From contig DHSK01000014.1 in the NCBI GenBank assembly GCA_002408445.1, positions 1 to 12,712 on the forward strand: DNA of 12,712 nucleotides. The letters run 5' to 3'. Shown piece after piece: positions 1 through 6,143 of this stretch (position 1 is the stretch's first letter; each line of letters begins with the position of its first letter). The notes beneath the pieces are model-generated. The model was not told the origin of the DNA, ran no database searches, and was given only the letters and a program-made list of their open reading frames with translations. The position numbers and the translations under genes were made by a program. This stretch comes from Syntrophomonas sp. UBA5288 (lineage in GTDB: Bacteria > Bacillota > Syntrophomonadia > Syntrophomonadales > Syntrophomonadaceae).

Positions 1-554
1 TCCGGTAATAATTGTTCCGCCAGTCTGTCGCGAATACTCTCATGCCGGTAGGCAAAATGACTCATAAAGCAATAGCCTCTGCTGGCATGAATCATCTTCT
101 CCAGTGCTTGCTGGCTGTTAATCGCCGGGCACATGGAGGCAAAGACCAGATCGAAGCGCTTCTCCCAGTTAAAATCAGCCAGGGATACCTCTGCCCAATC
201 AAGTCTTTGAAACCGCAGGTTGGTTAGTTTTTTCTCTCGGCCGGCGTTTTCGGCATGGACCAGCATTCTTTCCGATATATCAATACCGGTCACTTCTTTA
301 CAAATTCCGGCCATCTCTACCGCAAATTTACCTGGCCCACAGCCTATGTCGAGGACCGAAGCATTTTCATTCAATATCCCCTTGTGCCTGAACAGATCCA
401 TAAGTTTAGTTACACGTTGGGCTCCGTCGTTTTGATAAGCAACGGCGCTAAAACGGTCCGCCCTGCCGTTCCAATAGGCCTCCGCATTATTTCCGTTTTT
501 ATGGGCCGCCCCCCATTTTTGGCGCCACAATTTGTCATAATAGGCAGTATCCAT
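1..554 (-). CDS. Class I SAM-dependent methyltransferase (3' end outside window)
   Basis: Reading the minus strand from an ATG at 554 gives an open frame of 184 codons running off the left edge. Residues 67-75 read VLDIGCGPG, the classic SAM-binding motif I of Rossmann-fold methyltransferases. VTGIDIS follows (acidic end of strand beta-2), then FDLVFASM (motif IV region). The N-terminus (YYDKLWRQKWG, AYWNGRADRF) resembles family members that carry a helical lead-in. The start follows the upstream FmdE-family gene at once: that gene's TAA is separated from this ATG by a single G, and a G-rich SD (AGGGGG) lies inside the upstream coding end. The two are therefore almost certainly co-transcribed and coupled. 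The substrate cannot be read from the sequence; nothing identifies it as an arsenite methyltransferase. Family certain, function unknown. Confidence 0.88.
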   Translation of the reverse strand, partial: MDTAYYDKLWRQKWGAAHKNGNNAEAYWNGRADRFSAVAYQNDGAQRVTKLMDLFRHKGILNENASVLDIGCGPGKFAVEMAGICKEVTGIDISERMLVHAENAGREKKLTNLRFQRLDWAEVSLADFNWEKRFDLVFASMCPAINSQQALEKMIHASRGYCFMSHFAYRHESIRDRLAEQLLP

Positions 555-555
555 C

Positions 556-1086
556 TTACCACCCCCTGCCGTAGTCCTGAAAACAATCCAGGCATACTTT
601 TTTCCCGTCTTGCATTCTTACTTTATTCTCCGGGATGGCTTCCTGGCAAACTTCGCAAATCTGGCTGGCAAAGATGCGGGCTTGGGACGGCAAACTAAAA
701 TGAGGTACTTTAAATTCGAAAATATCTTCCAAATCAGCCTGCAGCAGGTACTTCTGTTCTGATTCCCTGTCCCGCTCTTCCGCCGAAGGTTTTAGTACAA
801 TACGCAACCCCTCCCCACTGTTGCGGCTGAAAAACGTAAAGGCCTGTTTACCCGTATCCCTGTAAATCAGATTTCCTTTACCCAGGCTACATCCGGTTAA
901 AACTTGTATTGCATCTACTCCGCAGGCATCGTTTTCCGTTACACAAACCACTTCCTCGTCTCGCGAAAAAGTGATCCCTAATTTCACCTGCGCCGCTTCC
1001 ACTGCCCTGACGCCAATCGCCAGTCCAGGACATTCATGACCATGGAACTCCACGGCCTTTTGCCAGTTATTTATTGCTTGGCTCAT
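556..1086 (-). CDS. FmdE-family protein with C-terminal zinc finger
   Basis: A 176-residue protein. Residues 14-27 carry the FmdE signature FHGHECPGLAIG. A second conserved block around residues 50-84 contains ENDACGVDAIQ, a TGCSLGKGNL stretch and YRDTGKQAF. The last third holds a C4 zinc finger of TraR/DksA-like spacing, with C144/C147 and C165/C168. FmdE is named after a protein encoded with the tungsten/molybdenum formylmethanofuran dehydrogenase of methanogens. Bacterial homologues are widespread without that pathway, often near molybdate or tungstate genes, and their biochemical role is not settled. The start is well supported: an AGGGAGGGAG SD lies just upstream of the ATG. It heads a two-gene operon with the methyltransferase and is preceded by its own promoter and a structured leader. 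No other methanofuran gene is visible, so a methanogenic role is unlikely. Confidence 0.9.
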   Translation of the reverse strand: MSQAINNWQKAVEFHGHECPGLAIGVRAVEAAQVKLGITFSRDEEVVCVTENDACGVDAIQVLTGCSLGKGNLIYRDTGKQAFTFFSRNSGEGLRIVLKPSAEERDRESEQKYLLQADLEDIFEFKVPHFSLPSQARIFASQICEVCQEAIPENKVRMQDGKKVCLDCFQDYGRGW

Positions 1087-1099
1087 AATTCTCCCTCCC

Positions 1100-1160
1100 T
1101 AAAAAAATAAGCCACCAAAACTGAAGGACTGCGTTTGCAGTCTTCTCAGCCTTCGTGGCT
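1100..1160 (-). promoter_or_regulatory. Leader hairpin with T-run (attenuator-like) before FmdE gene
   Basis: Read on the minus strand, an outer stem AGCCAC/GTGGCT (plus positions 1155-1160 and 1110-1115) encloses an inner hairpin of about 11 pairs, tipped by GACTGC-GTTT-GCAGTC in plus orientation. It is followed at once by TTATTTTTTT, the form of an intrinsic terminator. It sits just upstream of the SD, where a terminator should not be unless it is conditional. The 5' outer arm can instead pair locally (AGCC-ACGAA-GGCT), an alternative fold that would break the outer stem. I see the structure directly; attenuation or a riboswitch is inference. It does not match any riboswitch consensus I can recall with confidence. 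Confidence 0.55.
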
Positions 1161-1223
1161 AACTTTCAACCTTTACTGATTCAAGCAAATACTCTGAACC
1201 TTCATGGTTCGATATTAATAGTT

Positions 1224-1252
1224 ATACTATTCTATTTGTTTAGAATTGTCAA
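1224..1252 (-). promoter_or_regulatory. Sigma-A-type promoter for the FmdE-methyltransferase operon
   Basis: On the minus strand a perfect -35 TTGACA (1252-1247) is followed after exactly 17 bases by TAGTAT (1229-1224) as -10. An inverted repeat AATAGT-TAT-ACTATT (1217-1231) covers the -10 and could be an operator. A short hairpin GAACC-N5-GGTTC (1196-1210) falls early in the predicted leader, which would be about 130 nt long. Confidence 0.65.
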
Positions 1253-1315
1253 TAATGCTCAATCATGCCAGAAAAATAATATTTCCCGTCAATTCTATGT
1301 GCATATAGCCCAATA

Positions 1316-1344
1316 TTGACAGGGTATTGATAACAGTATATATT
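1316..1344 (+). promoter_or_regulatory. Promoter of the arsR-hgcAB operon
   Basis: TTGACA at 1316-1321 and TATATT at 1339-1344 with 17-base spacing make a near-consensus sigma-A promoter. The first operator-like palindrome begins four bases past the -10, at the expected transcription start, the usual position for a repressor. The divergent FmdE promoter lies about 65 bases away. Confidence 0.75.
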
Positions 1345-1347
1345 GAT

Positions 1348-1369
1348 ATATAGATATGCATCTATGTAG
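1348..1369 (+). promoter_or_regulatory. Operator-like palindrome 1 (putative ArsR site)
   Basis: The site reads ATATAGATAT-GCAT-CTATGTAG and contains perfect 6-bp dyad arms ATAGAT/ATCTAT (1350-1365). Eighteen of 22 positions match a second site just after the arsR gene. A repeated AT-rich dyad at the transcription start fits an ArsR-family operator; binding is inferred. Confidence 0.6.
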
Positions 1370-1386
1370 GGGGCAAAAGCATAAAT

Positions 1387-1719
1387 ATGAATTATGATGA
1401 CAACGCCAAAATTATCAAGGCGCTTTCGGACCCAAACCGATTAAAAATAATCGATATATTGTCTTGCGGGGAAAAGTGCGCCTGTAACTTATTAGAGGAT
1501 TTTGATTTTACCCAACCAACACTTTCTCATCACATGAAGATACTGGCCGAATGCGGTATGGTGCAAACCAGAAAAGAAGGTCTTTGGAGTCATTATTCGC
1601 TGAACAGCACTAACTGCAATAAGCTAATATTATTTCTAATGAGTATTTTCACCGATACGGAAGATTGCATATGCAAAGAAAAATCCAAGCATGTTAAAAA
1701 TGTTATAGGAGAAATGTAA
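1387..1719 (+). CDS. arsR: ArsR/SmtB-family metalloregulatory repressor
   Basis: A 110-residue winged-helix protein of typical ArsR-family length. KALSDPNRLKIIDIL (11-25) opens the fold. Residues 30-35 (KCACNL) occupy the position of the ELCVCDL metalloid-binding motif in helix alpha-3, with C31 and C33 as likely ligands and C27 close by. The recognition helix is FTQPTLSHHMKIL (41-53), the classic PTLSHHLK signature. A further CxC pair (C94, C96) lies near the C-terminus and might contribute to ligand sensing. An AGGGGG SD sits 13 bases before the ATG, slightly far but usable. The gene leads a plus-strand operon with an arsC remnant and hgcAB, and is flanked by matched operator-like sites, suggesting autoregulation. 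The inducer is probably arsenite, antimonite or a soft metal; which one cannot be read. ArsR-type regulators in front of hgcAB are known from other mercury methylators. Confidence 0.92.
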   Translation: MNYDDNAKIIKALSDPNRLKIIDILSCGEKCACNLLEDFDFTQPTLSHHMKILAECGMVQTRKEGLWSHYSLNSTNCNKLILFLMSIFTDTEDCICKEKSKHVKNVIGEM

Positions 1720-1738
1720 TTGTCGGGTTCTATCTTTT

Positions 1739-1760
1739 ATATAGATATCTAACTATATAG
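1739..1760 (+). promoter_or_regulatory. Operator-like palindrome 2 (putative second ArsR site)
   Basis: The site reads ATATAGATAT-CTAA-CTATATAG, the same arms and spacing as the site before arsR (18 of 22 identical), and includes the perfect 10-bp palindrome TAGATATCTA. It sits 20 bases after the arsR stop and ahead of the arsC remnant and hgcAB. I see no convincing promoter attached to it, so it may be a secondary binding or roadblock site, or the leftover operator of a lost promoter. Confidence 0.5.
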
Positions 1761-1775
1761 ATTGAAGTTTAGTAA

Positions 1776-2084
1776 ATGAGAAAAAAGGGCAAAGTTGCAA
1801 AACCGCATATAAACCAGGATGCAGTTAGGATTATTAAATAGCTATATAATGTTGATATGGAAAAAGATCAGTTTTTCAAGTTAATTTCTGATATCCGGCA
1901 GCCCGACATTGTGATTACTATGGGTTGTAATGTTAGTTGCCCATATCTGCCATGTAAATATTGCGAGGATTGGGGGCTGGAAGATCCAACCGGAAAAAGC
2001 GATGAAGAATTTATTTAGACAGCCAAGGTCATAAAGAATAAGGTTCAAGAGCTTAAGCGTAGATTGAGTTCAATAATAATATAA
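1776..2084 (+). pseudogene. arsC: Decayed arsenate reductase (arsC) remnant with two TAG codons
   Basis: One frame carries most of a thioredoxin-linked, low-molecular-weight-phosphatase-type ArsC. Recognisable pieces are KPHINQDAVRIIK, then LYNVDMEKDQFFKLISDI, then DIVITMGCNVSCPYLPCKYC with the two downstream redox cysteines, then EDWGLEDPTGKSDEEFI, and TAKVIKNKVQELKRRL before TAA at 2082. The frame is broken by TAG at 1839-1841 (after RIIK, where relatives usually have Glu) and by TAG at 2016-2018 (after EEFI, usually Lys). About 50 N-terminal residues, including the catalytic P-loop cysteine region, are absent. The first ATG in frame (1776) has no good SD. It lies between arsR and hgcA, as expected for an arsR-arsC order that has decayed. 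A functional product is very unlikely. Confidence 0.85.
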
Positions 2085-2112
2085 ATCATATTCGTAAATG
2101 GAGCGGTTATAA

Positions 2113-3237
2113 ATGGATGGTAATAAAATTGAAAATCGTCAGGAATGTTGCTGCGGAATCGCCAATGCTGAACCGCAATGCTGTTCAGGTACTCCCACAG
2201 ACGTTATTTTACCGTCAGATGATGATCTGATCAGCAGTATAATAAGTTCACCTAAAATTCAGAAGGCGTCAACCCAGTTGACTATCCACGATAAAATAGG
2301 CACGTGGAAAGCCAGGTGGGGCATCAACCGAATGAATTATAAAGTAAGTCCCGGCATTTACTCCATCGGAGAGGCGGATAATACGTCACCCGTCCTGGTT
2401 ACAGCAAATTATAAAATGAGCTTTGACCTGCTTAGAAAAGAGCTATCAGGCCTGAGTGCCTGGATATTGGTGTTAGATACAAAAGGCATCAATGTCTGGT
2501 GTGCGGCAGGAAAGGGAACTTTCGGGACGGATGAATTAATACGCCGGATATCAATTGTTAATCTGTCAAGAATTGTATCCCATAAAACTTTGATATTGCC
2601 GCAATTGGGCGCATCGGGAGTTTCTGCCCATGAAGTGCAAAGGAGATCGGGATTTAAAGTTGTTTTTGGCCCGGTAAGAGCAGCGGATATTAAGGAATTT
2701 CTCAGAGCTGGAATGAAGGCAACTCCGGAAATGCGAAAAGTTAGATTTAACATGTATGACCGGCTGGTGTTGACTCCCATAGAATTGGTAGGAACTTTCA
2801 AAGTATCCTTGATGATTTTCGGAGTCCTTTTCATGCTGAATTTGTTAAAGGCAGATTCTTTCGGCATAGTTGATTTCTACGGATATGCAGGAGCTCTACT
2901 GGTAGGGTGTGTTTTAGTTCCTATTCTTTTGCCCTGGATACCAGGCAAAGCATTTGCCTGGAAAGGCTGGCTAATGGGACTCCTGTGGGCTGCATATGTA
3001 AATGTGTTGAACGGGTGGCCCTTTGAGCCGGAATATGGGTTGCTAAGAGCATTGGCTTATATGTTGATCCTGCCTTCAATATCTGCCTTTTGCGCAATGA
3101 ACTTTACCGGATCTTCTACCTATACATCTTTTTCAGGTGTAATAAAAGAAATGAAAACAGCTGTTCCAGCTATTATTAGCAGTATAGCAATAGGTACCGT
3201 TTTAATTTTATTGGCTGCCTTCAGTCCAAGCATATAA
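2113..3237 (+). CDS. hgcA: HgcA, corrinoid methyltransferase for mercury methylation
   Basis: HgcA is the membrane-anchored corrinoid protein that transfers a methyl group to Hg(II). The diagnostic cap-helix motif NVWCAAGKGTFGTDEL is present at residues 127-142, with C130 the residue expected to coordinate cobalt from below. The soluble domain (about 50-215) resembles the corrinoid-binding part of the CO dehydrogenase/acetyl-CoA synthase gamma subunit and contains LPQLGASGVSAHEVQ. Five hydrophobic segments follow, at about 228-246, 253-276, 284-301, 309-329 and 350-371, the usual HgcA topology. At 374 residues it is somewhat long; the excess is an N-terminal extension rich in cysteine (ECCCG at 11-15, QCCSG at 22-26). 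A GGAG SD lies nine bases before the ATG. hgcB follows after 13 bases. The frame is intact and all key residues are present, so it should be functional. The native cellular role of HgcA beyond Hg is not established. Confidence 0.96.
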   Translation: MDGNKIENRQECCCGIANAEPQCCSGTPTDVILPSDDDLISSIISSPKIQKASTQLTIHDKIGTWKARWGINRMNYKVSPGIYSIGEADNTSPVLVTANYKMSFDLLRKELSGLSAWILVLDTKGINVWCAAGKGTFGTDELIRRISIVNLSRIVSHKTLILPQLGASGVSAHEVQRRSGFKVVFGPVRAADIKEFLRAGMKATPEMRKVRFNMYDRLVLTPIELVGTFKVSLMIFGVLFMLNLLKADSFGIVDFYGYAGALLVGCVLVPILLPWIPGKAFAWKGWLMGLLWAAYVNVLNGWPFEPEYGLLRALAYMLILPSISAFCAMNFTGSSTYTSFSGVIKEMKTAVPAIISSIAIGTVLILLAAFSPSI

Positions 3238-3250
3238 AGGGGAATACACG

Positions 3251-3547
3251 ATGAAGCATAAGTATTTAAGAAATGTTGTCACACTGAAACTTGATGAAGA
3301 AAAATGCAAAGGATGCGGGATATGCGCTATGGTATGTCCCCACGCAGTCTTTTCGATAAAAGAGGATAAAGCAACAATAGCAGATAAAGATAGCTGCATG
3401 GAATGCGGTGCCTGCGCTAAAAACTGCCCGTTCTCTGCTATTGAAGTAAAATCAGGTGTCGGTTGTGCCTATGCAATCATTATAGGCAAGCTTACCGGAA
3501 CTGAACCGAATTGCGGATGTTCCGGTGATGCCAATGGGTGTTGCTAA
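3251..3547 (+). CDS. hgcB: HgcB, 2x[4Fe-4S] ferredoxin partner of HgcA
   Basis: A 98-residue ferredoxin. The first cluster motif is C19-x2-C22-x2-C25-x3-C29-P and the second is C49-M-E-C52-G-A-C55-x3-C59-P. HgcB-specific features follow: a single cysteine after the clusters (C72 in GVGCAYAII) and a terminal cysteine pair (C97-C98), with C88 and C90 also in the tail. In HgcB these extra cysteines are proposed to bind Hg(II) or hand it to HgcA, while the clusters reduce the corrinoid to Co(I). Start choice is clear: AAGGGG lies eight bases before the ATG, and hgcA ends 13 bases upstream. Last gene of the arsR operon; a GC-rich hairpin follows. Both halves of the methylation pair are therefore complete. 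Confidence 0.96.
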   Translation: MKHKYLRNVVTLKLDEEKCKGCGICAMVCPHAVFSIKEDKATIADKDSCMECGACAKNCPFSAIEVKSGVGCAYAIIIGKLTGTEPNCGCSGDANGCC

Positions 3548-3595
3548 ATTGGTCTCCCCCAGTTGGGCATATTCTTTCTCCAGCTGCTTCATCCC

Positions 3596-3632
3596 TGCGC
3601 GCCGGGCTTTCGCCCGGACGCAGTTTCTTTCT
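3596..3632 (+). terminator. GC-rich hairpin ending the hgcAB operon
   Basis: The core is CCGGGC-TTTC-GCCCGG (3602-3617), extended by TGCG/CGCA around a small internal loop, and followed by the T-rich GTTTCTTTCT. It sits between the convergent hgcB and chemoreceptor genes, where a terminator is expected. The T-run is imperfect. The loop reads GAAA on the other strand, a stable tetraloop, so it may work in both directions. Confidence 0.5.
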
Positions 3633-3694
3633 AACGATACCGTACTCCAGACGGTCGAGCCTTCGCCACTGATACATTGTTTTTAATGTGCAGC

Positions 3695-5176
3695 TTAGCT
3701 GGCTCTTGCTGTCTTTAATATCTCAACCCCTTTGGCTGTGCTGCGCTCTATGATACTTATAATTTCGTTCAATTTATCCACAACATCCTGGGAGAGTTTT
3801 TCTGTCTGTAAAAACAGATCTTGAGCCAGTTCCGGGTTTTGAACTTTTACAGCCTCAATTACCCTGCTGCCGTTCGTATGTAATTTGTCATGCACCTGAT
3901 CGATCGCTCTCCATACTTCTTCCAAAATGGTACCGGAAACATCCATAGAATGATAAAAATGACCAAAGGCGCATTTCTTAGAGTTTGTTTGTAATGGATA
4001 GATGGTCATTTCATCTACGATTCTGTTCAAATTTTTAATCCAGTTTAAATGAGCTTCCTTGGCTTTTGTTATATTCTCCAGTAGCTCCTGGTTGGATATG
4101 GCGTTTTTGCCGCCGTTTAAAGAGGTAATCATTTCTCTTACGGCCTCGCTGAGTTCGTCATCAATCCTTGAAATTTGTTTGGCGTTCTTTGCGCTCTGGG
4201 TAGCATCGCTATGAATCGTCTGCGTCATCACGTTAAGCTTTTCAGCATCTTGGGTTGATGCCTCCAAGGCCTGATTGATCTGATGGGCAGATTCTTTTAT
4301 ATTCCCGAGTGATTCCGTAATCTGCTCAACATCACTGATGGTATGCTTTAACATGGACACATTTTCAACGATAGTTTTTGATATGATGTCCAGTTTTGCA
4401 TGCATCTTATTGGTGGAATCCATAGTGTTTTCCATGCTGGTCTGTCCGTTCACCGCTGCCTCTTTGATGTTATTGACAAAGGACCTCATATCGCTCAGGC
4501 TGGTTTTAGTATCGTCTGCCAGCTTTCTGACCTCGTCCGCCACAACCGCAAAGCCTTTTCCGGCTTCCCCGGCCCGTGCCGCTTCAATCGCAGCATTTAA
4601 GGCCAGAAGGTTGGTCTGGTTGGCAATGCTTTCCACGCCGTTCACAATCTCGGACACCTTCACCGCCATCTCGACCAAGGCCTTGATTTGTTCACTCATT
4701 AAGTCAGCATCTCGTGAAACATCGTTCTTTAACATATCGATTTCATTAATCTGGGTGATGCTTTCGTCATTTTGCAAGACAAGTTCCCGGGAAGATTCCT
4801 GAAGATTGTTCATAATATCGGAAGTATTGCTGATGGTGCTATTTACTTCATTCATGCTTGCGCTTATCTCTTCTACGATAGCCAGATTCGATTCGCTGAT
4901 GGAAGACATCTCTCCGGCAAATTCGATCAATTGGTTGGAAGAATGAGTCATCTCTACATCAAAATTGCTTAAAGAGGAAGTAAGTCCAATCATTTTTTTG
5001 GAGCTTCTGGACATGCTTTCTTCACTGGACAACAGTTTCTCAAAGATTTTCACCAAGTTTTGGTGAATCGGATACTCCACTTTTGGAAGCTCAACGATTT
5101 TCCCATTCAATCTGTCTTCTACGTTCTTAATGATACATAAAGCTTCTTTACAGGGCGCATTTTTTAAAAGACTCAT
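3695..5176 (-). CDS. Soluble methyl-accepting chemotaxis protein with C-terminal CZB domain
   Basis: A 493-residue chemoreceptor without a convincing transmembrane segment or periplasmic domain, so it should act in the cytoplasm. A short N-terminal region with C9 and C14 is followed by a long coiled-coil signalling domain. The hairpin tip that contacts CheA/CheW is the conserved block at about 181-223 (VESIANQTNLLALNAAIEAA, then RAGEAGKGFAVVADEVRKLA). Residues about 370-490 form a CZB (chemoreceptor zinc-binding) domain: H376 in AHLNW, C402 in CAFGHFY, and H429/H433 in VHDKLH match its three-His/one-Cys zinc site. I chose ATG 5176 because GGGGAGAGG precedes it; an ATG at 5230 would add 18 residues but has only a weak SD. 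Convergent with hgcB. CZB domains are known to sense zinc or oxidant state; the ligand here is unproven. Confidence 0.93.
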   Translation of the reverse strand: MSLLKNAPCKEALCIIKNVEDRLNGKIVELPKVEYPIHQNLVKIFEKLLSSEESMSRSSKKMIGLTSSLSNFDVEMTHSSNQLIEFAGEMSSISESNLAIVEEISASMNEVNSTISNTSDIMNNLQESSRELVLQNDESITQINEIDMLKNDVSRDADLMSEQIKALVEMAVKVSEIVNGVESIANQTNLLALNAAIEAARAGEAGKGFAVVADEVRKLADDTKTSLSDMRSFVNNIKEAAVNGQTSMENTMDSTNKMHAKLDIISKTIVENVSMLKHTISDVEQITESLGNIKESAHQINQALEASTQDAEKLNVMTQTIHSDATQSAKNAKQISRIDDELSEAVREMITSLNGGKNAISNQELLENITKAKEAHLNWIKNLNRIVDEMTIYPLQTNSKKCAFGHFYHSMDVSGTILEEVWRAIDQVHDKLHTNGSRVIEAVKVQNPELAQDLFLQTEKLSQDVVDKLNEIISIIERSTAKGVEILKTARAS

Positions 5177-5246
5177 TCTAACCTCTCCCCTCATATCATA
5201 CGATAATCTCAACATTGAATTCTGCTGCATTTTGTGCCCTTATTAT

Positions 5247-5275
5247 TTTCTATTTTATAAATATTTAACTGACAA
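5247..5275 (-). promoter_or_regulatory. Possible chemoreceptor promoter
   Basis: On the minus strand TTGTCA (5275-5270) and TAGAAA (5252-5247) are 17 bases apart, which would give a leader of about 60 bases to the ATG at 5176. The -10 matches only four of six consensus positions. No motility-sigma (TAAA/GCCGATAA-like) promoter was seen. A CTGACA/TGTCAG inverted repeat (5269-5289) overlaps the -35. Confidence 0.35.
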
Positions 5276-5289
5276 GGACAGTATGTCAG

Positions 5290-5839
5290 GCTGCATCCAG
5301 GAAGTGACTACATTACATAGCAATGAATGCAATAAAAGCTGACAACAACCAACCAGTATAAAAAAAGGGCATATCTTCTTCTGAACATACACCTGCGTTT
5401 TCGTAAAACTAGTATGAAGTTATTTAAGGGGTCACAAGAAACGCTATATCGGATTAACCCGCGCAGTTCTTTCCGTATCCCAAAGTGAGCACCTCCCGGC
5501 ACAAGAATATATCCTCCAGCCAGGTAAGAGTTGTTTTATATAACCTTGTCCATAAAAAGCATCTGCGAAAGGGCGAACTATAAATGCAGTTCCTATACTT
5601 TCCAGTATAAGGTCTGGAAAAAACTTATTCAATAACTGCGTGCGATTGTTTCAAAGTATTAACTGTGTGCTGTTTAGTATAAGCGAATATGCTTTTACAT
5701 TAGGTCTTGCAATTGACCAGATAATATCTCCATCAATTCTTTTAGCCCTACTATGTGTAATTAATAATTAAGTTTGATCGATATTTTAATACACCTATTG
5801 ATATAGATCGTTTACAGACTCTGAATTTGACCTTACCCA
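5290..5839. other. Intergenic stretch with no supported gene
   Basis: I find no gene with a good start and recognisable family here. Two overlapping minus-strand frames (5444-5632 and 5308-5502) look faintly protein-like: FIVRPFADAFYGQGYIKQLL in the first, and GGYILVPGGAHFGIRKELRG in the second. They could be one frameshifted, decayed gene joined near 5520. Neither has a usable SD and I cannot name a family, so I do not annotate a pseudogene. Confidence 0.4.
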
Positions 5840-5902
5840 TATTTAATAGGCACAAAAAATACCTCTTCTAAAATAGGAGGTATTCTTTGTGCCTATTAAA
5901 TA
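5840..5902 (-). terminator. Long inverted repeat, probable terminator of the Cys-rich gene
   Basis: The arms 5840-5865 and 5877-5902 are complementary over 26 positions with a single mismatch, around an 11-base loop. On the minus strand the inner part (AATACCTC/GAGGTATT) is followed by TTTTTT, the form of an intrinsic terminator, about 50 bases after the stop of the small Cys-rich gene. The arms are far longer than a terminator needs, so it might also be a small mobile or palindromic element. Confidence 0.55.
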
Positions 5903-5951
5903 AAGGATAAAATAAATCCAGTTTTTTAACAAGCAATTGGATTTCCTTTTA

Positions 5952-6143
5952 TCAACTATCGCTTTGGGAGGTTAACTTCATAAAAAAAGGATAACCGTTT
6001 TCTTCAGTACATTCCCCCTTACCAATTAAATTTTGGGGCGGCTCTTCAAAATCAATACAGCAACCTTTGCCACATGCTCGTTTACATTCGGGGTATTTAG
6101 GACAAACATACTGATAACAATCTCTTTCACCTTTCATTTTCAT
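5952..6143 (-). CDS. Small cysteine-rich protein, function unknown
   Basis: A 63-residue protein starting at ATG 6143, chosen because GGAGAG lies eight bases upstream; a longer frame from a TTG at 6212 has no such support. The middle is packed with cysteines: CYQYVCPKYPECKRACGKGC followed by C, then one more Cys in KGECTEEN. That makes seven in about 40 residues, suited to binding a metal or Fe-S cluster or forming disulfides. No signal peptide or membrane segment is visible, so it is probably cytoplasmic. It stands alone between the chemoreceptor and the lipoate operon and is followed by a long hairpin with a T-run. I do not recognise the family. Confidence 0.6.
   Translation of the reverse strand: MKMKGERDCYQYVCPKYPECKRACGKGCCIDFEEPPQNLIGKGECTEENGYPFFMKLTSQSDS

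Noticed and set aside
556..1086. Evidence for methanogenesis from the FmdE-family gene
   Set aside because: Bacterial FmdE homologues are common without formylmethanofuran dehydrogenase, and no such subunit is present.
1110..1160. TPP riboswitch suggested by CTGAGA in the FmdE leader
   Set aside because: The rest of the TPP consensus is absent and the downstream genes are not thiamine genes.
1839..2018. In-frame TAG codons in arsC read as pyrrolysine
   Set aside because: The N-terminal catalytic part is missing as well, ArsC is not a known pyrrolysine protein, and both codons are one base away from the usual Glu or Lys codons. Simple decay explains them better.
2409..2867. 152-codon minus-strand frame
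   Set aside because: It lies entirely inside hgcA in antisense, with no recognisable domain.
3560..3677. Transposase (IS3 OrfA-like) fragment on the minus strand after hgcB
   Set aside because: MYQWRR and, in another frame, MKQLEKEYAQL hint at an OrfA helix, but the pieces are short, in different frames and interrupted by the GC-rich hairpin; not enough to annotate.
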